This document shows, one piece after another, positions 38,752 to 45,322 of a stretch of DNA of 45,322 nucleotides (position 1 is the stretch's first letter; each line of letters begins with the position of its first letter). The translations under genes and the position numbers were made by a program. Location of the stretch: assembly GCF_002699855.1 (NCBI RefSeq), contig NZ_LKBW01000256.1, forward strand, positions 1-45,322, in the 5' to 3' direction. This stretch comes from Pseudomonas amygdali. GTDB lineage: Bacteria > Pseudomonadota > Gammaproteobacteria > Pseudomonadales > Pseudomonadaceae. Below the pieces are notes generated by a model. That model had not been told where the DNA came from and did no database searches. It saw nothing but the letters and a program-made list of their open reading frames with translations.

Positions 38752-41700
38752 ATGTTTGAGGCAGCCCGGTTACTGGATGAGATCGAACACACCGGTGCAC
38801 TGACGGGCTTTTTGCTCGGCGCAGTGGTGGGTATCGCGGCAGTGGCATATGTGTCATTCACCTTCGTCACGTGCGGGTTCGGCGGGATTCTACTGGGACT
38901 GGCCGTCGGCCTGGCAGGCAACGCCCTTGCAAGTCTTGGGGAGGCCATAGGCAGCGCCTTCAGCTCTCCAGCGGGGCAGATCGAGTCTGCCTCGCCCAAC
39001 GTGTTCATCAACGGCCGGCCTGCTGCTTTTGCTATCGAGAGCACCGCCGTGTGCGACAAGCACTCACCCATCGTCAAGGTGGCCGAAGGGTCCAGCAACG
39101 TCTTCATCAATGGCCTGCCCGCAGCGCGCAAAGGCGACAAACTGACCTGCGGCGCGAAAATCGGCACCGGCTCGCCCAACGTCTTCATCGGCGGAGGTAC
39201 CCAACGCTACCTGCCGGTGGATGACGAAGTCTCGGCGATGTACCGCTACACCGTGGACATTCTGTTGATCGTGGCGGGCGGGGCCAAGGCCGTCACCAGT
39301 ATCGCCAAACTGGGTATGCAGGCGGGCCTGAAAGCTGCTGGCCCTTGCGCACTGCGCTTCATGGGCGGTGTCTTTCTGGGGGACGCGATTTTTCGCTTCG
39401 GCGTTGCCCCCCTGGCCGAAAAAGTGCTGGGTGGCCTGCACGGCAACCCGGTCGACACCACCACTGGGCGCAAGCTGTTGATCGATGAGTCCGACTTCGG
39501 CCTGCCCGGCCTTATGCCCATCGAATGGACGCGCTTCTATGCCAGCGACCTGACTGTCGACAGCGCACTGGGCAAGGGCTGGGTATTGCCCTGGGAACAA
39601 AGCCTGCGCCGAAAAGGCAGCTTTCTGTACCTCAGTGACAATCAAGGCCGCAGCGTGCCGTTCGTGACACTGGACTACAACCAGCGCATCTACAACGCAC
39701 AGGAACAGCTGTATCTGGTGCGTACCGAAGGCGGTCATTACCTGCTGCAAACGCTGGACAACGTGTTCTATTACTTCGGCGAAGTGCCCGACGACAACCA
39801 GCCGGTGCCACTGGAACGTATCGAAAACGCCCTCGGCCATTTTCTGCATTTCGTGCGCAGCGAAGACGACGTTCTGACCGACATCTGCGCCACTGGCGGG
39901 CAACGCGTACACCTGCACTACGACGAAGTGACCAGCCGCCTGAGCACCGTCAAGCGCATCGTCGACGACAAAGCCGTTGAAACACTGGTGCGCTATGGCT
40001 ACGACAGCAACGGCCAGTTGAACAGTGTATACAACCGCAATGGCGATGCCGTGCGCAACTTCAGCTACACCGACGGGCTGATGACCCGCCACGCCAATGC
40101 ACTGGGGCTCAGTTGCGAGTACCGCTGGGAAACACTCGACGACAAGCCCCGCGTAGTCGAACACTGGACCAGCGACGGCGAGCACTTTCAGTTCGATTAT
40201 GATTTCGAGGCGCGCCAGACGCGGGTGACGGATGTATTGGGTCGTCGTGCCGAAGTGACCTGGAACGCGGACCGCCGCGTCGTCGCCAGCACTGATTTCG
40301 GCGGTGAGCAGTACCGTATCGCGCTGGACGACACCGGCAATATCAATAGTCTGACGCTGCCCGACGGCAATCAACTGGGCTTCGAATACGATGATCTGTC
40401 ACGCCTCACGGCAGAGACCGACCCGCTGGGCCGAACCACGCGTTATCAACATCACTACAAGACCACGCTGGTCAAACAGATCACCTACCCTGACGGCGCC
40501 GTGTGGAAGGCCCGTTATGATGAGCGAGGCAACCTCGTCGCCGAGATCGACGCACTGGGTCACAAGACCGAATACCTCAACGGCGAGGACGGCTTGCCCC
40601 ATACCATCGTCGACCCGACGCTCAAGTCCAAATACCTGTGGTGGAACAACCTCGCGCAGGTAGAGCGCTTTCAGGACTGCTCGGGCAAAAGCACGTATTA
40701 CCGTTATGACGAGCGCCATCAACTGGTCGCCGTTACCGATGCCCTGAACAACACCACCACGCTGGAGCGCAAACCCGGCGGCGAAGTGCTGCGCATCGAC
40801 CACCCGGACGGCACCCGCGAGAGCTTCACCTACAACGCTCACGGTCAGGTTCTGACACACACTGACGGCAAGGACCAGACCACCCATCTGGCCCGCAACG
40901 CACGTGGCCTGCCGACCAGACGTCAGGACCCTAAAGGGCTGATGGTCGCCTACCAGTACGACAAAGCCCTGCGCCTTGCGGCGCTGAGCAATGAAAACGA
41001 CGCCACTTACACGTTCGCCTACGATGACTCCGACCGGCTGATCGAAGAAAAACGCATCGACCAGTTGACCCGCCGTTTCAGCTACAACCTTGGCGGGCAT
41101 CTGACTCAGGTCGAAGAAACCGGCTACGGCGAAAAAGGCGAACGGCCACAGCGCAGCACGTATTTCGAGCGCGACCCGATTGGTCGACTGCTGGCCAGAC
41201 TCAACAACGACGCCCGACAGGATTTCGCCTACGACGACAGCGACCGCTTGCTGTCCATCCAGCGCACGCCCACTGACGGCGGCAGAAAACTCGGCATCAC
41301 TGCCGAAAAACTGGAATTTGCCTACGATATTCTGGGCCGCCTGACGCAGGAGACCTCGCCTCAAGGCGCACTGAACTACGACTACGATCCACTCAGCAAC
41401 CTGACCACGCTGACCCTTCCTACCGGCCAGCACCTGAACCACCTGTATTACGGCAGCGGTCATCTGCACCAGTTGAACCTCGACGGCCAACTGATCAGCG
41501 ACATGGAGCGCGACGACCTGCACCGCGAGATCTATCGCACGCAGGGCAAACTCACCAGTTGCTTCGGCTACGACGCCCTTGGCCGCAAAGCCTGGCAGTA
41601 CGCAACCACCCTGCCCGCTGAAAAACTCTCACAGATCCAGAACCCGCTCATAAAGCCCGAGCGCTACGTAGAACACGCCTACAACCCGATCCACCGCCGC

Positions 41701-42933
41701 TACGAATACGACCCAGCCGGCGAACTGAGCCGCACCCTCGACAAACTGCGCGGCGAGGTCACCTACGAATACGAAGCCAACGGCCGCCTGCTTGAACACA
41801 ACCCCGAAAAACGCTTCGAAGGCGAAGAATTCCGCTACGACGCCGCTGGCAACCGCCTGAACTTCAACACCAACCGCTTCGACCGCGTCAAAGACAACCG
41901 TCTAAAGCAATGGAGCAACCACGAATACAAGTACGACGCATGGGGCAACCTGGTCGAGAAAATCGTCGGCATCGTCCGCTGGCAAACCTTCACTTACGAC
42001 AGCGAAAACCGCCTGGTCAAAACCGAGACCACGGCCAACAGCCATGTGGAAAGCACCAGTAGCTATCAATACGACAGCCTGGGTAGGCGGGTCGCTAAAC
42101 AGTCGGAGATCAAAGGCCAGAGCGACCAGAAGCGCTTTCTTTGGCACGGTCTGAGGATGCTGCGTGAAGAGGGTCCCGAGCACAGCAGCTTGTATCTCTA
42201 TGAGCCTGGCAGCTATGCCCCGCTCGCCCGTGTTGATCAACGCGAGGGCGAAACCGGGAACAGGGTTTACTACTTCCACACCGACCAGATTGGTACCCCG
42301 CTGGAGATGACCGACGCCGAAGGGCAGATCGTCTGGCAGGCGAAATACCGGCCGTGGGGAGCGATTGAAAAGCTGGTGGTGAACGAGGTCGAGCAGAACC
42401 TGAGGTTTCAGGGGCAGTATTTCGATGTCGAGACAGGGCTTCACTACAACACGTTTCGGTATTACGATCCTGAGATTGGGCGGTTTATAACGCAGGATCC
42501 AATTGGGTTGAGTGGTGGGGATAATCTTTATCTGTATGCGCCTAATCCTTATGGGTGGGTTGATCCTTTAGGTCTTTGCAACGGTTCCGGAAATGGCTCA
42601 CTAGAAATTGCACCGGGCAAATTTGACTACCTATTTGGCCGCGCAGCTAGTAACGCTCATAATGCAGCCAGATCGAACCAGCTTGCTCTCGAAATGAAGA
42701 GACTTGGTGTTCCTGATACTACTTCTGGCCGTCAGATGCTAACTGAGCATTTGGCGTCATCCACAAAAACCCAAGGCAACGTTATGAGTACTTTTTCCAA
42801 CCAGTATGGGATGTTTGAGGTCAGAGAATCCCTATTCATAGGCCCATCGGGTCGAGCAGCCAACTTCAAAAGTACTTTCCAAATACTTGATAATGGAACT
42901 CGCAAACTTATAACCTTAATACCCGTTCACTAA
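38752..42933 (+). CDS. PAAR-RHS T6SS effector with polymorphic C-terminal domain
   Basis: 1,393 residues. Residues about 15-70 hold two hydrophobic prePAAR helices (TGFLLGAVVGIAAVAYVSF; ILLGLAVGLAGNAL). The PAAR domain follows (SPNVFINGRPAAFAIESTAVCDKH ... SPNVFIGGG), which caps the T6SS spike. DUF6531-like HGNPVDTTTGRKLL opens the RHS shell, with many YD repeats to about residue 1240. The core ends QDPIGLSGGDNLYLYAPN ... WVDPLGL, the known self-cleavage signature. The 118 residues after it (from codon 42577) are the variable tip, with FDYLFGRAASNAHNAARSNQ; I do not recognise its activity. ACAGGAG precedes ATG. The reading is intact throughout. Codon and base composition become AT-rich in the tip. 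Confidence 0.9.
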   Translation: MFEAARLLDEIEHTGALTGFLLGAVVGIAAVAYVSFTFVTCGFGGILLGLAVGLAGNALASLGEAIGSAFSSPAGQIESASPNVFINGRPAAFAIESTAVCDKHSPIVKVAEGSSNVFINGLPAARKGDKLTCGAKIGTGSPNVFIGGGTQRYLPVDDEVSAMYRYTVDILLIVAGGAKAVTSIAKLGMQAGLKAAGPCALRFMGGVFLGDAIFRFGVAPLAEKVLGGLHGNPVDTTTGRKLLIDESDFGLPGLMPIEWTRFYASDLTVDSALGKGWVLPWEQSLRRKGSFLYLSDNQGRSVPFVTLDYNQRIYNAQEQLYLVRTEGGHYLLQTLDNVFYYFGEVPDDNQPVPLERIENALGHFLHFVRSEDDVLTDICATGGQRVHLHYDEVTSRLSTVKRIVDDKAVETLVRYGYDSNGQLNSVYNRNGDAVRNFSYTDGLMTRHANALGLSCEYRWETLDDKPRVVEHWTSDGEHFQFDYDFEARQTRVTDVLGRRAEVTWNADRRVVASTDFGGEQYRIALDDTGNINSLTLPDGNQLGFEYDDLSRLTAETDPLGRTTRYQHHYKTTLVKQITYPDGAVWKARYDERGNLVAEIDALGHKTEYLNGEDGLPHTIVDPTLKSKYLWWNNLAQVERFQDCSGKSTYYRYDERHQLVAVTDALNNTTTLERKPGGEVLRIDHPDGTRESFTYNAHGQVLTHTDGKDQTTHLARNARGLPTRRQDPKGLMVAYQYDKALRLAALSNENDATYTFAYDDSDRLIEEKRIDQLTRRFSYNLGGHLTQVEETGYGEKGERPQRSTYFERDPIGRLLARLNNDARQDFAYDDSDRLLSIQRTPTDGGRKLGITAEKLEFAYDILGRLTQETSPQGALNYDYDPLSNLTTLTLPTGQHLNHLYYGSGHLHQLNLDGQLISDMERDDLHREIYRTQGKLTSCFGYDALGRKAWQYATTLPAEKLSQIQNPLIKPERYVEHAYNPIHRRYEYDPAGELSRTLDKLRGEVTYEYEANGRLLEHNPEKRFEGEEFRYDAAGNRLNFNTNRFDRVKDNRLKQWSNHEYKYDAWGNLVEKIVGIVRWQTFTYDSENRLVKTETTANSHVESTSSYQYDSLGRRVAKQSEIKGQSDQKRFLWHGLRMLREEGPEHSSLYLYEPGSYAPLARVDQREGETGNRVYYFHTDQIGTPLEMTDAEGQIVWQAKYRPWGAIEKLVVNEVEQNLRFQGQYFDVETGLHYNTFRYYDPEIGRFITQDPIGLSGGDNLYLYAPNPYGWVDPLGLCNGSGNGSLEIAPGKFDYLFGRAASNAHNAARSNQLALEMKRLGVPDTTSGRQMLTEHLASSTKTQGNVMSTFSNQYGMFEVRESLFIGPSGRAANFKSTFQILDNGTRKLITLIPVH

Positions 42934-42942
42934 GGAGTGACT

Positions 42943-43290
42943 ATGAAATTTCCGAGCCCCGATGATTTCTTAGAAGAATTTGGCATTGAGCCTGTCGAGA
43001 TGGATACCAGCTCAGCTCTATTTTGTTATAATATAAAATCGAAAAACAGTGAGATTGAAGCTGATATATCCTTCAGTGCCGTAATGCGATCTTTTCAAAT
43101 AGCACTTTATGTTTCAGCGAAGGAAACTGCCATAGTATCATCAGAAAATGTAGAATCCATTGAATTTATGCGCACTAGTTCCGGAGCAGGAATTCGCGTA
43201 ATATTTGATATATGCGAAACCATTTCAGAAGCTCAGATTTTAATTGAACCTGAACTGAGCTGTCGTTGGTGGACATTACGGAATGCATGA
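42943..43290 (+). CDS. Candidate immunity protein for the RHS tip
   Basis: 115 residues, no signal peptide, acidic (MKFPSPDDFLEEFGIEPVEMD). It starts 9 bp after the RHS stop, with AAGGAG at 42932-42937 overlapping that stop; this is the standard place for a cognate immunity gene. Composition is AT-rich, like the toxin tip and unlike the RHS core. I do not recognise the family. The alternating hydrophobic strands (SFQIALYVSAKE, GIRVIFDICETISEAQILI) suggest an alpha/beta fold. Confidence 0.7.
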   Translation: MKFPSPDDFLEEFGIEPVEMDTSSALFCYNIKSKNSEIEADISFSAVMRSFQIALYVSAKETAIVSSENVESIEFMRTSSGAGIRVIFDICETISEAQILIEPELSCRWWTLRNA

Positions 43291-43363
43291 GCACCTTAGA
43301 ATTCCATATGCCTTTCAATTTACTTCATTATTAAGATGATCAATCAAGCCCCCCATTATAGAA

Positions 43364-43390
43364 GCTGCCCTCTACGCTTCTTGGGGCAGC
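43364..43390 (+). terminator. Weak hairpin after the immunity gene
   Basis: GCTGCCC (43364-43370) and GGGCAGC (43384-43390) can pair around a 13-base loop, about 70 bp after the immunity stop. No T-run follows. The flanking sequence 43291-43421 holds no other recognisable feature. Confidence 0.35.
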
Positions 43391-43421
43391 ATTGGGCAAC
43401 AAAGACGGGTTGCTCCCGTAG

Positions 43422-43618
43422 TTAAAAGATGTAAATCGTTGTCACTTTAGAGCTTTTGAAGCGGTTATTGCCAGCACTGTAAATAATAGAGGGCAGTAGA
43501 CATTGAGCTTGACTTAATATATGACAGCGGCGGCGTACAAAATATATATACCAATAATGCCTATCGTCAAGGCAATAAAATACTAGAAAGCATACTTGAG
43601 AACACATATGAAAGATAA
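43422..43618 (+). pseudogene. Displaced toxin C-terminal fragment (relic)
   Basis: Read in two frames, the stretch gives a plausible toxin tail: DVNRCHFRAFEAVIASTVNNRG (frame starting 43428, to about 43494), then from 43496 VDIELDLIYDSGG...YTNNAYRQGNKILESILENTYER, ending TAA 43616-43618. A single indel near 43492 joins them. The stop overlaps the ATG of the following immunity relic by 11 bp, as live toxin-immunity pairs often do. There is no start of its own, as expected for an orphan RHS tip. Toxin class not recognised. Confidence 0.55.
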
Positions 43619-43936
43619 AGATTCTTCAAACCAAGCCCTGTAAACTATCGAAAAGTTCATGCAAGAAATGAACGTTTGGGAAGCCGAGCTTTTCAGACTA
43701 AGAAAAAAGAGCTAATAGAGGGTAAAGATAATTTACCTCTAAAGAAAGCTTACAGAAGCAAACTAGAAGCAAACTAGAAGCAATACTAAAAACATGCAAT
43801 AGAAGACAAAAGCAACTTCTGCAGACTAATAGACTTAGGCTATACGAATCCACCCACATACGACCCCAAAAGCGATATATTGAAAAAATCGCTAATGAAA
43901 AAATTTTGTTACTATAATAGCCCAGCAAACGATTAG
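43608..43936 (+). pseudogene. NTF2-fold-like immunity protein, degenerate
   Basis: From ATG 43608: a short start with TAA at 43641-43643, then TIEKFMQEMNVWEAELFRLR; a missing base near 43703-43708; then ELIEGKDNLPLKKAYRSKLEA. An 11-bp direct duplication (AGAAGCAAACT at 43754-43764 and 43765-43775) follows, then HAIEDKSNFCRLIDLG and TNPPTYDPKSD. The pattern M-x-E-M-x-x-WE ... RLIDLG-x-x-x-PPTYDP resembles the NTF2-fold immunity family found behind polymorphic toxins (recalled, not searched). Multiple stops make it non-functional. Confidence 0.6.
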
Positions 43937-44013
43937 AACAGAAACCTTATCGAAAATAACATTAAAACTCCAAAACAATAAATGATTGATAACGAAAAAG
44001 AAAATCTTAAGCC

Positions 44014-44139
44014 ATGATGAAAGATCGCAACGCGCACCATTATAAGTCAATTGGCAACAATGTAACTCTTACTAATAAAAAAGAGTACTTACAAGCTAAA
44101 AGTTCGGATCTAAGCCATGAACCTTGCCTGACTGGTTGA
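44014..44139 (+). pseudogene. Second displaced toxin tail (41 codons)
   Basis: The frame MMKDRNAHHYKSIGNNVTLT...DLSHEPCLTG ends at TGA 44137-44139 and overlaps the next gene's start (44124) by 16 bp. TAA at 44008-44010 closes the frame just upstream, so the rest of the toxin is missing. The basic, His-rich tail and its place directly before an immunity-like gene suggest an orphan RHS/CDI toxin end. The interval 43937-44013 shows nothing else. Confidence 0.4.
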
Positions 44140-44426
44140 TTTTGTGCGTATGGCGCGCTCTAATTGGTGAGATATATCCTGAAATAAGAGCAATCGCTAT
44201 TTCTCTAACGGATGATCGAACACTATTTATTTGTTACTATCTTGACAGGCCACCCACAGACTTTGACTGGGAAAGCTTAGAGGTCGTATCTACAAATATT
44301 TCAGCATCAATTGGTCAAGATAAAATCCTCCAAATAGACCTGGAGTGTAAGTTTGACTTGAGTCCAATCGGAAGTCTTGAGCATCTTGAAGGTTTTGTCT
44401 ACTGCCGTCGGGAGTATGAGTCATAG
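44124..44426 (+). CDS. Orphan immunity-like protein
   Basis: 100 residues from TTG 44124: PDWLILCVWRALIGEIYPEIRAIAISL, then LFICYYLDRPPTDFDWESLEVVSTNI, ending EGFVYCRREYES. The frame is intact; a nearby ATG (44117) is out of frame and stops at once, so the original start may have been lost. The small alpha/beta protein resembles immunity genes following variable toxin tips in Pseudomonas; I cannot name the family. It could still protect against siblings that carry the lost toxin. Confidence 0.55.
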   Translation: MPDWLILCVWRALIGEIYPEIRAIAISLTDDRTLFICYYLDRPPTDFDWESLEVVSTNISASIGQDKILQIDLECKFDLSPIGSLEHLEGFVYCRREYES

Positions 44427-44519
44427 GGGCAAGCGGACCATCTAAAAAAACAGCATGGTCAAAAGCAAGGTCCAGAATCAATCTTTTCGGATATTGCTCA
44501 AAATATCCAACAAGCAAAC

Positions 44520-44650
44520 AAACTGTATATTTACGGGCCCGACAGCTATGCCAGCAGCCCATGCTGATCAACAGAAAGTTGAAGTATAGGACTTTATTAC
44601 TTTCACATCGAAAAGGCTGGTAAAATCTTGGAGATTGCGGGTGATGAGAA
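44520..44650 (+). pseudogene. RHS core relic
   Basis: In one frame the stretch reads KLYIYGPDSYASSP, then two stops, then LYYFHIEKAGKILEIAGDE. This lines up with LYLYEPGSYAPLAR...VYYFHTDQIGTPLEMTDAEG in the intact RHS gene (codons near 42190-42320). It is therefore a decayed piece of a second RHS shell, the usual footprint of tip displacement by recombination. Confidence 0.65.
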
Positions 44651-44686
44651 AAAATAATCGCGCAAAGCTTGAGGTGCTCAATCCAA

Positions 44687-45064
44687 ATGAACTCTAAAAC
44701 AATCAACCAAGAAACCATTGAAAACATATTAAAAGCTGACGACATAGATATACACACAGCCAAAGTCCTAGAACAGGCTAAGGCACATGTTGATTTTATA
44801 CACGGGTTAAATCTTGAAATCTACAACATAAATGGAAGCTCAAGCATGAGACAAATTGTAGATTACAGAATAGACACTCTCGAGAAAAGCGGCAGGACCT
44901 TCTACGGAGCAAAGGAATGCACACTAAAATTAGGAAGATTGGCACCAGACCACCCAGTTAGCTGGATCGCTAAAAAGATGGAAAACAACATCTTAGTTTT
45001 AATAATCGACCGCAAATCTAACGGCGTTATACATGCAATGTCGACCACGGCTAAAACGACCTAA
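44687..45064 (+). CDS. Hypothetical protein of the RHS tail region
   Basis: 125 residues from ATG 44687 (weak GAGG about 12 bases upstream). Helical N-terminus (NQETIENILKADDIDIHTAKVLEQAKAHVDFIHG), then a strand-rich half ending ILVLIIDRKSNGVIHAMSTTAKTT. No family recognised. Intact and AT-rich (unlike the core genome), immediately after the RHS relic. It may be an orphan immunity or toxin-derived protein. Confidence 0.5.
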   Translation: MNSKTINQETIENILKADDIDIHTAKVLEQAKAHVDFIHGLNLEIYNINGSSSMRQIVDYRIDTLEKSGRTFYGAKECTLKLGRLAPDHPVSWIAKKMENNILVLIIDRKSNGVIHAMSTTAKTT

Positions 45065-45283
45065 TACTAGGTATGTAGAGCACAATTACGACTTTGCCTA
45101 AGCAGCTACTGAATTAAAGTTGGCATAGCGTGGACGCCCCATGGCCTTGAATCATATCAATGCACAAAGAAAACTCGCCTCATCATTTGGTGAGTTCATC
45201 AGCGGGTTGAAAAATGAAGATGAGGTAGATCTCTGATTCCCTTGCCCTCGGGAGTATCAGTTTTTTTGTGTTCGGGCTGGTTA
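45065..45283 (+). other. Gene-poor end of island with a 31-codon frame
   Basis: Nothing convincing is coded here. A small frame from ATG 45141 to TGA 45236 (MALNHINAQRKLASSFGEF...) has no ribosome-binding site and may be another toxin-tail scrap. A T7 run occurs at 45261-45267. Confidence 0.35.
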
Positions 45284-45312
45284 GGGCCTGCCGTCAGGCA
45301 GGCCCTTGTTTT
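45284..45312 (+). terminator. Strong hairpin terminator at end of RHS island
   Basis: GGGCCTGCC (45284-45292), loop GTCA, GGCAGGCCC (45297-45305), then TTGTTTT. Perfect nine-base GC-rich stem plus T-tract. Confidence 0.9.
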
Positions 45313-45322
45313 ACCAGCTCGG

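Noticed and set aside
38673..38759. 28-codon frame just before the RHS start (MDYPLQSISVTWLIG...)
   Set aside because: Overlaps the RHS start codon, has no convincing ribosome-binding site and no recognisable domain; too little to call.
43291..45283. Insertion sequence in the AT-rich tail
   Set aside because: No transposase motif or terminal inverted repeats; the fragments fit displaced toxin-immunity genes instead.

Overview
The window looks like the chromosome of a fluorescent plant-associated Pseudomonas, most likely of the P. syringae group. The basis is gene content and order recalled from the genus, not a search: the dgcA-dgcB-etfA-etfB dimethylglycine block with its V4R-like and dipeptidase companions, the tktA-epd-pgk-fba block, ligB, czcCBA, and GACGC-N3-GCGTC palindromic REP elements. 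No tRNA, rRNA, CRISPR array, integrase or complete insertion sequence was found.

Layout. (1) 1-694: 3' end of a secreted-type protein with a fibronectin type III segment and a C-terminal chitin-binding (CBM5/12-like) module. (2) About 700-1370: a gene-free stretch packed with DnaA-box sequences (four exact TTATCCACA, one TTATGCACA, several one-mismatch sites), apparently built from degenerate units of about 170-190 bp. (3) 1457-8590: one giant gene for a secreted protein with about 28 copies of an aromatic repeat and a C-terminal phosphatidylinositol-phospholipase-C-like domain. It is interrupted by two frameshifts near its start and one in-frame stop near its end, and its main open frame is 2204-8482. 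(4) 8593-16365, minus strand: the dimethylglycine/sarcosine catabolic block. (5) 16595-17480: lprI-like lysozyme inhibitor and a DUF3010 protein. (6) 17703-24170, minus strand: tktA, epd, pgk, three small lipoproteins (one MliC-like) and fba, supplying Calvin/pentose-phosphate/glycolytic interconversions. (7) 24365-26636: a palindromic candidate operator, an ArsR-methyltransferase fusion and metK, a probable SAM-cycle regulatory unit. (8) 27016-29601: ligB, DUF1090 and MAPEG genes. (9) 29716-37772: a heavy-metal two-component system divergent from a czcCBA-type RND efflux operon. (10) 38053-45305: a type VI secretion polymorphic toxin island. It has an Eag/DcrB-like chaperone, a PAAR-RHS effector with a variable 118-residue C-terminal tip, a candidate immunity gene, and an AT-rich trail of displaced toxin tails, immunity genes and an RHS core fragment ending at a strong hairpin.

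The parts most worth following up are the DnaA-box cluster, the 28-repeat phospholipase-like protein with its three lesions, the ArsR-methyltransferase/palindrome/metK unit, and the RHS tip with its graveyard of older toxin-immunity pairs. Coordinates for starts were chosen from ribosome-binding sites, signal peptides and family lengths as noted per gene.
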